Below are positions 1 through 8,028 of a DNA stretch of 41,929 bases, one piece after another. Below the pieces are notes generated by a model, which worked only from the letters and a program-made list of their open reading frames with translations, ran no database searches and was not told the DNA's origin. Position 1 is the stretch's first letter, and each line of letters begins with the position of its first letter. A program made the position numbers and the translations under genes. The stretch comes from Mesorhizobium sp. ORS 3359 (GTDB lineage: Bacteria; Pseudomonadota; Alphaproteobacteria; Rhizobiales; Rhizobiaceae): NCBI GenBank assembly GCA_000824845.1, contig CCNC01000027.1, positions 1-41,929 of the forward strand. The letters are read 5' to 3'.

Positions 1-85
1 AAGGGGAGAAGGGGAGGCATGCGCTTGCTCGCCGAACCCACCTATACTGCCGCGGCGCCTCGACACCCCGCTCTGATCTTCGGTT

Positions 86-985
86 TTACTTGGAGATAAC
101 CTCACGCTCGGCGCGATCGAGGAATGCGGCGATCTTCCCGGGCAGATCGCCGGTCTCAAGGAAGGGTGCATGACCCTGGCCCTCGACGGTGGCCGATTCC
201 ATCCCGGGATGACGCCTGCCCATGTCCTCGAGTGTCGCCACGGACAGAAGTTTCGAGTTTGCGCCGCGAATGGCAAGCAGCGGCACGGTGGCCAAGCCAT
301 CGAACTGCGGCCACAGATCCGGCAACGGCTTGCCGAAATCGACGTCGGCCAGCGTGTCGACCAGCGCCGGATCGAAATCCGGCACCCAGCCGGCCGCCGT
401 CTCGCGGCAGATTGCCCGCACCATCCTCGCCCAGTCGACGTCGGTGAGCGCCGGGAAATCGGCGCCATGCACGCGCCGCTGGGCATCCATCGCCTCGGCG
501 AACGTCTTCGGTTTCGGCGCGCGGTCGAGATAGGAGCGGATATGGGCTAGCCCCTCCGCCTCGATCACCGGTCCGATATCATTCAGCACGATGGCCTTCA
601 GCACGGTCGGCTTCAAAGCCCCAAGCACATGGATGATCAGGCCGCCGCGCGACGTGCCGACGAAGGCTGCCTGCTCGACGCCGAGCGCCGCCATCCCGGC
701 AAGCACGTCGCCGGCCTCGACCCCGACATTATAGTGGCCGATATCGGGATCGTGGTCCGACTGGCCCCGGCCACGGTAGTCGAACGCGATGACCTTACGG
801 GGGTTCTCCACTTTGCTGGAAAGATGCAGCGCCAATTCATGGAAGTCGCGAGCATTGCGGGTGAGGCCCGGCAGGCAGATGACCGACCAGCCGCCGGTGT
901 TCGCCTCGCCATAGATCCGGGCATGGAGCTTCAGGCCGTCAGCTGCGGGATAGAAGAAGTCGGAGAAGCCTTCGTCGCTCGCCAT
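86..985 (-). CDS. alpha/beta hydrolase
   Basis: A 299-residue alpha/beta-hydrolase-fold protein, probably a cytosolic esterase or lyase-type hydrolase of unknown substrate. The nucleophile elbow is GTSRGG with Ser112, the oxyanion-hole strand is CLPGLTRN near residues 37-44, and the catalytic His is His272 in GQGHAPF. The Asp normally expected in the RGxNSD segment after strand 6 is replaced: the sequence reads RGANSK, with Lys245. The acid may come from another position, or activity may be reduced. The start is an ATG, and no signal peptide is seen. It is transcribed in the same direction as the lytic transglycosylase upstream of it, but about 150 bases containing a dispersed repeat separate them, so it is probably a separate unit. 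The fold assignment is firm; the substrate cannot be told. Confidence 0.85.
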   Translation of the reverse strand: MASDEGFSDFFYPAADGLKLHARIYGEANTGGWSVICLPGLTRNARDFHELALHLSSKVENPRKVIAFDYRGRGQSDHDPDIGHYNVGVEAGDVLAGMAALGVEQAAFVGTSRGGLIIHVLGALKPTVLKAIVLNDIGPVIEAEGLAHIRSYLDRAPKPKTFAEAMDAQRRVHGADFPALTDVDWARMVRAICRETAAGWVPDFDPALVDTLADVDFGKPLPDLWPQFDGLATVPLLAIRGANSKLLSVATLEDMGRRHPGMESATVEGQGHAPFLETGDLPGKIAAFLDRAEREVISK

Positions 986-1058
986 CGGAGTGCTATCCTC
1001 GCCGGGGGTGACCGACAGCTACAGGCGAGAGTGAGGATCGTCAAATAGGTAGTTTTTT

Positions 1059-1122
1059 CCTTCTCCCCTTGTGGGAGAAGGTGTATCGGCGCGCTAGCGC
1101 CGAGACGGATGAGGGGTGTTCC
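1059..1122. repeat. dispersed hairpin repeat element
   Basis: Two adjacent perfect hairpins lie between two minus-strand genes. The first has 9-bp arms (1059-1067 and 1073-1081) around a 5-base loop. The second has 7-bp arms (1086-1092 and 1097-1103) around GCTA. A GATGAGGGG segment follows. The general form (CTCCCC-loop-GGGGAG type arm, then a variable GC hairpin, then GATGAGGGG) is one I recognise as a dispersed intergenic repeat in rhizobial genomes. It lacks a U tract on the downstream side in either direction, so it does not look like a classical terminator. The purine-rich bases 1-17 may be the edge of another copy. Confidence 0.6.
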
Positions 1123-1132
1123 AGAACGCGCC

Positions 1133-3166
1133 TCAACTCCGCCCGTTCACAAGGTCCCCCACGATGTCGTATTTGCCCGAAATACGCATCTTGTAGACCT
1201 CGTAGTTCTCCATCACGCGCTGCACGTAACTTCTTGTTTCGGTGTAGGGAATCCGCTCGATCCAATCGACCACCGCGTCCACGTCCTTGCCGCGCGGATC
1301 GCCGTATTTCGCCACCCACTGGGCGGCGCGGTTGGGGCCGGCATTATAGCCGGCGAAGGTCAGCACATAGGAGCCGCCGAAGCGGTCGAGCTGCTCGCCG
1401 AGGAAAGCCGAGCCCAGCGTCGCGTTGTAGCCGGCATCGCTCGTCAGCCGCGCCTGCGAGAAACTCATGCCGGCCTTCTTCGCCAGTTGCTTGGCCGTGC
1501 CGGGCATCAACTGCAGCAGGCCGCGCGCGCCAGCGCTGGAAACGGCGCCGACATTGAACTCGCTTTCCTGGCGGGCAATGGCGTAGGCAAGCGCCTTGCC
1601 GGATCCGGAGATATTGGCCGTATCGGGAATGACGCCCAGCGGATGCGACAGCGCGCCGACATCGATGCCGCGCTGGGCAGCGATCTTGCCGACCTTCAGC
1701 GCCATGAAGTGATTGCCCTGCTTTTCCGCCAGCACCGCGAGCAGCGCCAGCTCGCCCGGGCTGGTCAGTTGTCCGGCAAGGTCGCGATAGAGCGTCTCGG
1801 CATAGCGGTCATAGCCCGCTTCCTGCAGCCGCTTGATCGCGCTCACCGCCTCGCGCCCGTCAAAGCTTTGGCGGTCGGCCGCGCTCGGTTTCGGATAGGC
1901 GATGTTGAGTGTCCTCAACGCCACGCGCTCGCCGGCGAGCTGGCCATAGAAGGTCGTGCCGTAGCTGGCCGCGCGCGTGAAATAATCCTTGGCGCTGCCC
2001 GGACCGCCGACTTCCGCGGCGCGGCCGAGCCAGTAATAGGCGCGCGACAGCGACACCGGCCCCTGCGCGAGCTCGGTGATGCGCTTGAAGTGGGTGGCGG
2101 CGGTCGCCGGATCATTGAGGCCGCGCAGTGCGTACCAGCCGGCGTGGAATTCGGCCTCGGCGGCGTTGGCCGGGCTTTCGGCCGCATGCATGGAGACGAT
2201 TCTGTAGGCGGTCTTCATGTCGCCCTGGTCGACCAGCTCGCGCGACAACACGCGGCGCTCCACCCACCAGGCATCGGGGTCAACCAGCGAATCGCGGTCG
2301 GTCGGCGCCTTCATCACGACAGCAGCGGCTTCAGTGAATTTCTGCTGCTTGCGCAGATATTCCGCCTCGGCGAAGAAATAGCCGGCCGAGCGCTGCGCCG
2401 CGGGCACCGCCTTCAACAGCTTGGCGGCGTTCTTGTCGCCCTTGTCGGCAGCCGCCCACGCATCCGCCAGCGGCTGAGCGCCGGCAAGGCCGGCAACGCG
2501 CAGGGCCGAGGACGGCCGGTCGGCATAGAACATGCGCTCCATGCGGTAGCGATGGTCGGCCGCGGGGATCAGCGTGCCGAACTCCTTGATGATGGCGTTC
2601 TCGTCCTTGGCTTCCAGTTTCTCGGTGCGCCAGAACGGCACCAGCACCGCGCGCGCCGCGGCCTGGTTGCCGAGCGCCACCTGCGAGCGGGCAAGGATGA
2701 TCACGCCCTCCGGCGTCAGCGGCTGGCTGCGGCCGAAGGCCTGCACCACCACTTGCGGCGGCGGGTTTTCGCGATAGAGCGCGCGTTCGCTGTTCTTGCG
2801 CAGCGCGATCGTGCCCGGCCACCCGGGCAGCATCTTGGCGGCATCGGCAATCTCGCCGCTCGGCACCTGGTCGCCGCCATAGAGCGCGATCGCCCAGGCC
2901 AGGATGTGCCGGTCGAGCGAAGTGGCGGGCAGCGTGTCGCGGGCATTGCGCGCGCCGGCAATGTTGTTGGCGGCAAGGGCGTCGAGGCCGCTCTTCAGTT
3001 GCGCGATGTCGGAGGATGGGGCGGTGGGGCCAGGCGCCTGCGGCGCATCGGGCATGGGAATAGAAGCCGTCGCGCGCGCGTCGACGCTGGCGCCGATCGC
3101 CATGGTGGGCGTCAGCGCGACGATCGCGCCGAAAAGCGCGAAGAGATGAGGCCGCCTCGTCGGCAT
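1133..3166 (-). CDS. slt: soluble lytic murein transglycosylase (Slt70-like)
   Basis: A 677-residue periplasmic lytic transglycosylase that cleaves peptidoglycan glycan strands to leave 1,6-anhydro-muramyl ends. An N-terminal signal peptide ends near ...TMAIGA (residues 1-26). A long alpha-helical, TPR-like superhelical region follows, then a C-terminal SLT domain from about residue 525. Its motifs are ARQESEF with the catalytic Glu534, GARGLLQLMPGTA, and AGYNAGPNR. The length fits the Slt70 family. It is divergent from dapA, which makes a peptidoglycan precursor; the two share a 417-base gap with large hairpins. In many rhizobia slt, dapA and smpB are neighbours, so this is conserved core order. 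The ATG start gives a sensible signal peptide. Confidence 0.93.
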   Translation of the reverse strand: MPTRRPHLFALFGAIVALTPTMAIGASVDARATASIPMPDAPQAPGPTAPSSDIAQLKSGLDALAANNIAGARNARDTLPATSLDRHILAWAIALYGGDQVPSGEIADAAKMLPGWPGTIALRKNSERALYRENPPPQVVVQAFGRSQPLTPEGVIILARSQVALGNQAAARAVLVPFWRTEKLEAKDENAIIKEFGTLIPAADHRYRMERMFYADRPSSALRVAGLAGAQPLADAWAAADKGDKNAAKLLKAVPAAQRSAGYFFAEAEYLRKQQKFTEAAAVVMKAPTDRDSLVDPDAWWVERRVLSRELVDQGDMKTAYRIVSMHAAESPANAAEAEFHAGWYALRGLNDPATAATHFKRITELAQGPVSLSRAYYWLGRAAEVGGPGSAKDYFTRAASYGTTFYGQLAGERVALRTLNIAYPKPSAADRQSFDGREAVSAIKRLQEAGYDRYAETLYRDLAGQLTSPGELALLAVLAEKQGNHFMALKVGKIAAQRGIDVGALSHPLGVIPDTANISGSGKALAYAIARQESEFNVGAVSSAGARGLLQLMPGTAKQLAKKAGMSFSQARLTSDAGYNATLGSAFLGEQLDRFGGSYVLTFAGYNAGPNRAAQWVAKYGDPRGKDVDAVVDWIERIPYTETRSYVQRVMENYEVYKMRISGKYDIVGDLVNGRS

Positions 3167-3286
3167 GGTTGCAATCCTAGCACATCGTCAGCAGGCGCGG
3201 GCAGAAGAGAACCCGATGCGAAGCCTAGACTTAGGTCGTAAAGGGCTCGTAAACAAAAGGTTATCGAGGCCGTTCGAATTGCGCTT

Positions 3287-3364
3287 GCTGGTGTCCCGAT
3301 TCTGAAATTCGCATGACCTTGATATCGGGCGCGGCCCGAATTTCAGAATCGCAAGGACACCAGC
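3287..3364. repeat. long hairpin element A
   Basis: An inverted repeat with 25-bp perfectly complementary arms (3287-3311 and 3337-3364). A single 3-base bulge (CAA, 3352-3354) interrupts the right arm. The 25-base loop contains TGATATCG at 3320-3327. It shares its architecture with element B just downstream: a GTGTC start, a TTCG end of the left arm, and the same loop core. No U tract follows. Confidence 0.85.
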
Positions 3365-3376
3365 CAACTGTCGAAT

Positions 3377-3451
3377 CCAGTGTCGTGGTTTTCGATGTTC
3401 GCTCCGAGCCTGATATCGACGCCTGGCGAACATCGAAAACCACGACGCTGG
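3377..3451. repeat. long hairpin element B
   Basis: An inverted repeat with 26-bp arms (3377-3402 and 3426-3451). The only non-Watson-Crick pair is a T-G wobble at the fifth base. The 23-base loop contains TGATATCG at 3411-3418, the same octamer as in the loop of element A. The stem sequence differs from element A at many positions, but pairing is kept on both sides. Confidence 0.85.
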
Positions 3452-3583
3452 CACTACGCCGATGCTTGCCGCTAAACCATGTCGAGACTATGGTGCGCGG
3501 CTTCGCTTTCGGTTAGAAGGCGCGCAAGTAACCCGACCGACAAACCTGATACGTTCCCGAGAGTTCCAAGGAGTTTGGAAGAC

Positions 3584-4465
3584 ATGCTGAGAGGCTCGCT
3601 GACTGCGCTCGTCACACCGTTCGAAAAGAGCGGGCGTTTCGACGAGAAAGCCTTTCGCGCTTTCATCGAATGGCAGATCGCCGAGGGCACCACGGGCCTC
3701 GTCCCGGTCGGCACCACAGGCGAGTCGCCGACGCTGTCGCATGAGGAGCACCGCCAGGTCGTGAAGGTCGCCATTGAGGTGGCCAAGGGCCGTGTTCCGG
3801 TCGTCGCCGGCGCCGGCTCCAACAACACCGAGGAAGCGGTCGGCCTTGTGAAGTATGCCGAACAGGCCGGCGCCGATGCCGCCCTTGTCGTCACGCCTTA
3901 CTACAACAAGCCCACGCAGCGCGGCCTTTACGCGCATTTCGCCGCCGTTGCCAAGGCGACCAGGCTGCCGATCATCATCTACAACATCCCGCCGCGCTCG
4001 GTGATCGACATGACGCCGGAGACGATGGGCAGGCTGGCGCACGACTTCAAGAACATCGTCGGCGTCAAGGATGCGACAGGCAAGGTCGAGCGCGTCTCCG
4101 AGCAGCGCATGACCTGCGGCAAGGACTTCGTCCAGCTCTCCGGCGAGGATGCGTCCGCGCTCGGCTTCAACGCCCATGGCGGCGTCGGCTGCATCTCGGT
4201 GACATCGAATGTCGCGCCGCGGCTCTGCGCCGAATTCCAGGAAGCGACACTCTCCGGCGACAGTGCCAAGGCGCTCGAGCTGCAGGACCGGCTCTTGCCG
4301 CTGCATAAGGCGATCTTCATCGAACCCGGCCTGTGCGGCGCCAAATATGCGCTCTCGAAGCTTGGCAAGGTCGAAAACGTGGTGCGTTCGCCGTTGGTGA
4401 CGATCGAGGCCTCGACGGCCGAAAAGATCGACCAGGCGATGAAGCACGCCGGCTTGATTAATTAG
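3584..4465 (+). CDS. dapA: 4-hydroxy-tetrahydrodipicolinate synthase
   Basis: A 293-residue cytosolic TIM-barrel enzyme that condenses pyruvate with aspartate semialdehyde, the first committed step of the lysine/diaminopimelate branch feeding peptidoglycan. Visible active-site residues are Thr44-Thr45 in GTTGE, Tyr133 in IIYNIP and the Schiff-base Lys162 in GVKDATG, matching the E. coli enzyme closely in number. I chose the ATG at 3584 because AAGGAG lies 10 bases upstream and the protein then begins [13 protein letters not shown], as family members do. Earlier in-frame starts would add an N-terminus without family support and run into the hairpin region. smpB follows 25 bases downstream, so co-transcription is likely. 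Confidence 0.96.
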   Translation: MLRGSLTALVTPFEKSGRFDEKAFRAFIEWQIAEGTTGLVPVGTTGESPTLSHEEHRQVVKVAIEVAKGRVPVVAGAGSNNTEEAVGLVKYAEQAGADAALVVTPYYNKPTQRGLYAHFAAVAKATRLPIIIYNIPPRSVIDMTPETMGRLAHDFKNIVGVKDATGKVERVSEQRMTCGKDFVQLSGEDASALGFNAHGGVGCISVTSNVAPRLCAEFQEATLSGDSAKALELQDRLLPLHKAIFIEPGLCGAKYALSKLGKVENVVRSPLVTIEASTAEKIDQAMKHAGLIN

Positions 4466-4490
4466 GGATGAGGCGCCACCTCTCCGCATT

Positions 4491-4970
4491 ATGAATCAAG
4501 TCAAGAAAGCCGACCCCAACAACAGGACGGTCGCCGAAAACCGCAAGGCGCGCTTCTCCTACGAGGTGCTCGACACGATCGAGACCGGCTTGGTGCTGAC
4601 CGGCACCGAGGTCAAGTCGCTGCGCCAGGGCCAGGCCAACATCCAGGAGAGCTATGCTTCCGCCGAGGGCGGCGAGATCTGGCTGATCAATTCCTATCTG
4701 CCGGAATATCTGCAGGCTAACCGCTTCAACCACGAGCCGCGCCGCCGCCGCAAATTGCTGGTGTCGAAGCGCGAGATGGCCAAGCTGTCGCAAAGCGTCG
4801 AGCGCGAGGGAATGACGCTGGTGCCGCTGAAGATCTATTTCAACGACCGCGGCCGCGCCAAGCTGCTCTTGGCGATCGCCCGCGGCAAGAAATTGCACGA
4901 CAAGCGCGAGACCGAAAAGCAGCGCGACTGGTCGCGCGAGAAGGGCCGGCTGCTGAAGGAGCGCGGCTGA
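4491..4970 (+). CDS. smpB: SsrA-binding protein SmpB
   Basis: A 159-residue RNA-binding protein, the partner of tmRNA in trans-translation, which rescues stalled ribosomes and tags incomplete proteins. The OB-fold core is clear: [20 protein letters not shown], then [15 protein letters not shown] and the ...YLPEY segment. The basic C-terminal tail ([21 protein letters not shown]) is the part that enters the decoding centre. Length is standard. It sits 25 bases after dapA on the same strand, with only a weak, distant purine stretch as ribosome-binding site, so it may be translated from the dapA transcript. No tmRNA gene was seen in this window. Confidence 0.96.
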   Translation: MNQVKKADPNNRTVAENRKARFSYEVLDTIETGLVLTGTEVKSLRQGQANIQESYASAEGGEIWLINSYLPEYLQANRFNHEPRRRRKLLVSKREMAKLSQSVEREGMTLVPLKIYFNDRGRAKLLLAIARGKKLHDKRETEKQRDWSREKGRLLKERG

Positions 4971-5035
4971 GCTTTCGCCGCCGGCCGAAAAAGCCACCGG
5001 CCAGCTTCTTGGTTCAGGCCTAACAGCATTGGGGG

Positions 5036-5767
5036 GTGGTCTTGGGGAAGCGGATCGTTTTCTGGGGCCTAGCCAGTGTGGTTGTCGCCTGTGCCGTCGC
5101 GGCCGGCGCCTATTTCTGGTTCCGCGGCTTTTCACCGGATCGCGCCAAGTTTCCGATCCGGGGCATCGACGTCTCGCATCATCAGGGCAAGATCGACTGG
5201 CGGCGCGTAGCGGCCGACGATGTCGCCTTCGCCATCATCAAGGCGACCGAAGGCGGCACCCATGTCGACACCCTGTTCGCGACCAATCTGCGCGAAGCCC
5301 GCGCGGCCGGCCTCGCGGTCGGCGCCTATCACTTCTTCACCTTCTGCCGGCCGGGGGCCGATCAGGCGAAGAATTTCATCGCCGTGGTGCCGCGCAGCGA
5401 ACCGCTTTTGCCGCCGGTGGTCGACATCGAGTTCGGCGGCAACTGCCCGCAGCGGCCGTCGGCCGAGCAGTTGAACACTGAACTTGCCGCTTTCCTCGGC
5501 CCGGTCGAGGCGGCCTTCGGCAAGCAGGCGATCTTCTACCTGACCGATGAGGCGGCCGACGCCTATTCCGCAACCATCATCGCGCGCCGGCGCTGGCTGC
5601 GTTCGCTGGCGATCAGGCCACGCGAAAACGACTGGATTTATTGGCAGTATCACAATATGGGCCGCGTCGACGGCATCCAAGGCGATGTCGATCTCAACGT
5701 TCTCAAAGGCAGCCGCGAGACGCTGGCCGAGCTGTTCGCGCCGACGCCTTCAATTGCCGACCCTTGA
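5036..5767 (+). CDS. GH25-family lysozyme (membrane-anchored)
   Basis: A 243-residue glycoside hydrolase family 25 (Cellosyl/muramidase-type) protein predicted to cut peptidoglycan. Residues 7-29 form a single hydrophobic N-terminal segment, acting either as a signal anchor or an uncleaved signal. The GH25 barrel starts at RGIDVSHHQG with Asp45. The catalytic DxE pair is VVDIEF, Asp130 and Glu132. The C-terminal strand WQYHNMGRVDGIQGDVDLNVLKG is typical of the family. The start is a GTG at 5036, preceded by a G-rich stretch (GGGGG at 5031-5035). It lies 65 bases after smpB and converges on the exporter gene, with only 26 bases between their stop codons. Confidence 0.9.
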   Translation: MVLGKRIVFWGLASVVVACAVAAGAYFWFRGFSPDRAKFPIRGIDVSHHQGKIDWRRVAADDVAFAIIKATEGGTHVDTLFATNLREARAAGLAVGAYHFFTFCRPGADQAKNFIAVVPRSEPLLPPVVDIEFGGNCPQRPSAEQLNTELAAFLGPVEAAFGKQAIFYLTDEAADAYSATIIARRRWLRSLAIRPRENDWIYWQYHNMGRVDGIQGDVDLNVLKGSRETLAELFAPTPSIADP

Positions 5768-5793
5768 AGTGTGTTTGCCGCGCCGCTGAAGGC

Positions 5794-6723
5794 TCACGAT
5801 CCTCCCGGCGCCGGTTCACTGAGACGTCTGCTGGCAATACGTCCTCCGATCGCTGACAAGCCCATCCCGGCGGCCATGATGGCTATGGCTGCGACCTGGA
5901 TCGTCATCGGTGTTTCGCCGAGCACGGCCATGCCGACAAGCACCGTCGCGATCGGTATGCCGGGCAGGAACAGCGATGCCGCCTGCGGCCCCAATTGCCG
6001 GACGATGTAGGTATAGAGGAACATGGCCGCCGCGCCGGCCAGAATCCCTTGGATCACGATCTGGCCGATGATTTCCCCGACGGCCGCTGCGTGGATTTGG
6101 CTTGGCGCGAGGAGATAGAGAACCGGCAGCGGCAGGCAGGACAGGAGCACCACCGCGGCCGTCGCCGTGACGGGATCGGCATGCCAGCGCCTGACAAGAA
6201 CGGCATAGGTCGAGAACATCAGGCCCGATCCGATGAAAAGCATGTCGCCGAAGAGAACGCTGCCTGTTCCCTCGCGCGCCGGCGCGAGGAACAGGAACAG
6301 GCCGGCGATGATCGCAAGGACGCCGATGGTCCGTTGCCGCGAAGCGCCGTCATAGAAGACGATGCGCGACAGCAGGAACGAAAAAAAGACGATCGAGGCT
6401 GGACAAAGCGCCGCCGCATGGGCGGCAGGCGCATAGGTCAGGCCCCAATTGATGATCAGCGGGTAAGGCAATCCGGCCAGCGCCGCCAAGGCCAAGGCTC
6501 TTCGGCCGCCAAGCGCTCTCATGCCTGCGAAGCCACCGCGCCAGGCGATCGGCAGAAAGACCACCGCGGCGCCGCCAAAGCGCAATACGGCTAGGTCCGT
6601 CGCCGTCAGATGCTCCCGGAGGCTGAAGCGGGCGGCGACAAATTGGATGGCATAGATGCCGATCATGGTCAGGCCGGCGATGATCGCCAGTGTTGTGCTT
6701 CCCGCGTCCCGTTCGTTCGCCAC
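5794..6723 (-). CDS. EamA/DMT-family transporter
   Basis: A 309-residue inner-membrane protein of the drug/metabolite transporter superfamily with two EamA repeats and about ten transmembrane helices. Visible features include GLTMIGIYAIQFVAARFSL at the N-terminus, the first-repeat segment ALAGLPYPLIINWGLTYAPA, and a C-terminal repeat ending in GETPMTIQVAAIAIMAAG. Such proteins usually export amino acids or other metabolites; the substrate is not evident. The start is a GTG preceded by GGGGTGA. It is divergent from an Lrp/AsnC regulator gene 129 bases away. That is a common pairing for amino-acid-responsive exporters, so regulation by that neighbour is likely, though inferred from position only. 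Confidence 0.88.
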   Translation of the reverse strand: MANERDAGSTTLAIIAGLTMIGIYAIQFVAARFSLREHLTATDLAVLRFGGAAVVFLPIAWRGGFAGMRALGGRRALALAALAGLPYPLIINWGLTYAPAAHAAALCPASIVFFSFLLSRIVFYDGASRQRTIGVLAIIAGLFLFLAPAREGTGSVLFGDMLFIGSGLMFSTYAVLVRRWHADPVTATAAVVLLSCLPLPVLYLLAPSQIHAAAVGEIIGQIVIQGILAGAAAMFLYTYIVRQLGPQAASLFLPGIPIATVLVGMAVLGETPMTIQVAAIAIMAAGMGLSAIGGRIASRRLSEPAPGGS

Positions 6724-6852
6724 GCTGTCACCCCATCTGTCGTCCGGGCCACCGGCACGATGAAAGCGCAGGCTATTGTTCAGTTTGCTGTGATGAAATA
6801 CGCTATTTTTTAGAAATCTTGGCGATATTCACGCTAGAAGGGGAATTTTGAA

Positions 6853-7326
6853 GTGAATCCGGAAGCCAGCGATCTCGACGCGGTCGACCGCAATCTTCTT
6901 CGGCTGCTGCAGGAGGATGGACGTCGCACCACACTTGATCTGGCGGCGCGTGTCGGCCTGTCGCCGACCGGCACCAGCCTGCGCGTGAAGCGGCTGTTTC
7001 GCGAAGGTTACATCACCGCGGTCAGGGCCGTGCTCAATCCGGCAAAGATCGGGCGTGGCACGCTCGTCTTCATCGAGGTTCGCCTCGACCATACGGCACC
7101 GCATATTTTCGAACGCTTCGCCGAAGCGGTGACCAAGGCGCCAGAGGTGCTGGAATGCCATATGGTTGTCGGCGGATTCGACTATCTGGTGAAGGCACGC
7201 ATCGCGGAAATGGCCGCCTATCAGGATTTCCTGACCCGGGTCATCCTGCCGCTGCCCGGGGTGAAGGAGACGCACACTTACGCCTCGATCGGCGACGTGA
7301 AGCCGGATGCGCTGCTGCCGGTATGA
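6853..7326 (+). CDS. Lrp/AsnC-family transcriptional regulator
   Basis: A 157-residue regulator with the classic Lrp layout. A helix-turn-helix occupies about residues 8-55 (LDAVDRNLLRLLQEDGRRTT through the SPTGTSLRVKRL recognition helix). A RAM ligand-binding/oligomerisation domain occupies about residues 70-150 (FIEVRLD, ECHMVVGGFDYLVKARI, THTYASIGDVK). The start is a GTG at 6853 with AAGGGG a few bases upstream. It probably senses an amino acid and controls the divergent EamA exporter; this is inference from the arrangement and family. No obvious symmetrical operator stands out in the 129-base gap. It converges on the uracil-DNA glycosylase gene. Confidence 0.93.
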   Translation: MNPEASDLDAVDRNLLRLLQEDGRRTTLDLAARVGLSPTGTSLRVKRLFREGYITAVRAVLNPAKIGRGTLVFIEVRLDHTAPHIFERFAEAVTKAPEVLECHMVVGGFDYLVKARIAEMAAYQDFLTRVILPLPGVKETHTYASIGDVKPDALLPV

Positions 7327-7359
7327 GCGGGTGGGCAGCGCACCTAAGGTGGTGTGGGT

Positions 7360-8016
7360 CTAGCCCTGCAGGAACGTCGCGATCTCGCTGAACACGTTGA
7401 CGAACATCTCCTCCGTCAGCACGCCCGTATTGGTGTTGTAGCGCGAGCAGTGATAGCTGGAGAACAGCGCGATGCCGCCGGCCTCCTGCCTTCCGCCGTG
7501 GCGGAACGGAATGGCCGCGACGCGCTCGCCCAGCGCCCGCACCGTCGACTGGTGCGCGATCGAACCCAGCGTCAGAATGGCGCGCAGGTTGGGAAAGCGC
7601 GCGATGGTGGGTTTCAAAAAGGTCCGGCAGGTGGCGATCTCGGCGCCGACCGGCTTGTTCTCCGGCGGCACGCAGCGCACCGCATTGGTGATGGCCGTGC
7701 CGACCAGCTCCAGCCCGTCATCCGGCCGTGCCTTGAACTCGCCGCGCGCTAGGCCCTGCGCGATCATCGTGCCGTAGAGCAGGTCGCCGGCATAGTCGCC
7801 GGTGAAGGGGCGGCCGGTCCGGTTGGCGCCGCGCAGACCGGGCGCAAGCCCGACGATCAGCAGGCGGACCGAGGCTTCACCCTCGGGCGGCAGGAAGGTC
7901 GGCACCGGCGCGTTGAACCAGCCCGGCTCGCGCTCGCGCCAGGCGGCGATGAAATCATGCAGCCGCGGGCAAAGCGGGCAATCGCGGCTGGGTTCGGGGG
8001 AGGGCGCGGCGGTCAA
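7360..8016 (-). CDS. uracil-DNA glycosylase, family 5 (UDGb)-like
   Basis: A 218-residue iron-sulfur uracil-DNA glycosylase that removes deaminated bases from DNA. Four cysteines fit a [4Fe-4S] site: Cys13 and Cys16 (CPLC), Cys115 and Cys130. Motif 1 reads GLAPGLRGANRTGRPFTGD (residues 56-74). The GANRTGR-FTGD stretch is diagnostic of family 5 rather than family 4. The C-terminal motif is SYHCSRYNTNTG with His189; family members usually have HPS here, so Cys190 is unusual. The start is a TTG 12 bases after the stop of the upstream NYN gene, and no ATG fits before the first cysteine pair. Co-transcription with the NYN gene is likely. Confidence 0.9.
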   Translation of the reverse strand: MTAAPSPEPSRDCPLCPRLHDFIAAWREREPGWFNAPVPTFLPPEGEASVRLLIVGLAPGLRGANRTGRPFTGDYAGDLLYGTMIAQGLARGEFKARPDDGLELVGTAITNAVRCVPPENKPVGAEIATCRTFLKPTIARFPNLRAILTLGSIAHQSTVRALGERVAAIPFRHGGRQEAGGIALFSSYHCSRYNTNTGVLTEEMFVNVFSEIATFLQG

Positions 8017-8028
8017 GGCCGCCGCCCG

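Larger units (their letters stand above)
3167..3583. other. slt-dapA divergent intergenic region
   Basis: A 417-base region between the divergent starts of slt and dapA, with no credible gene. It holds two very long hairpins (3287-3364 and 3377-3451), described separately. The AAGGAG ribosome-binding site of dapA is at 3568-3573. Promoters for both genes must lie here, but I cannot place -35/-10 boxes with confidence. Confidence 0.6.

Noticed and set aside
1059..1081. Rho-independent terminator of slt
   Set aside because: The hairpin is followed by A residues in the minus direction, with the T run on the wrong side; it better fits a dispersed repeat.
1109..3241. A 710-codon open frame on the plus strand opposite slt
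   Set aside because: It mirrors the codon structure of slt, shows no domain, and reads as Arg/Gly/His-rich text typical of antisense frames in GC-rich genes.
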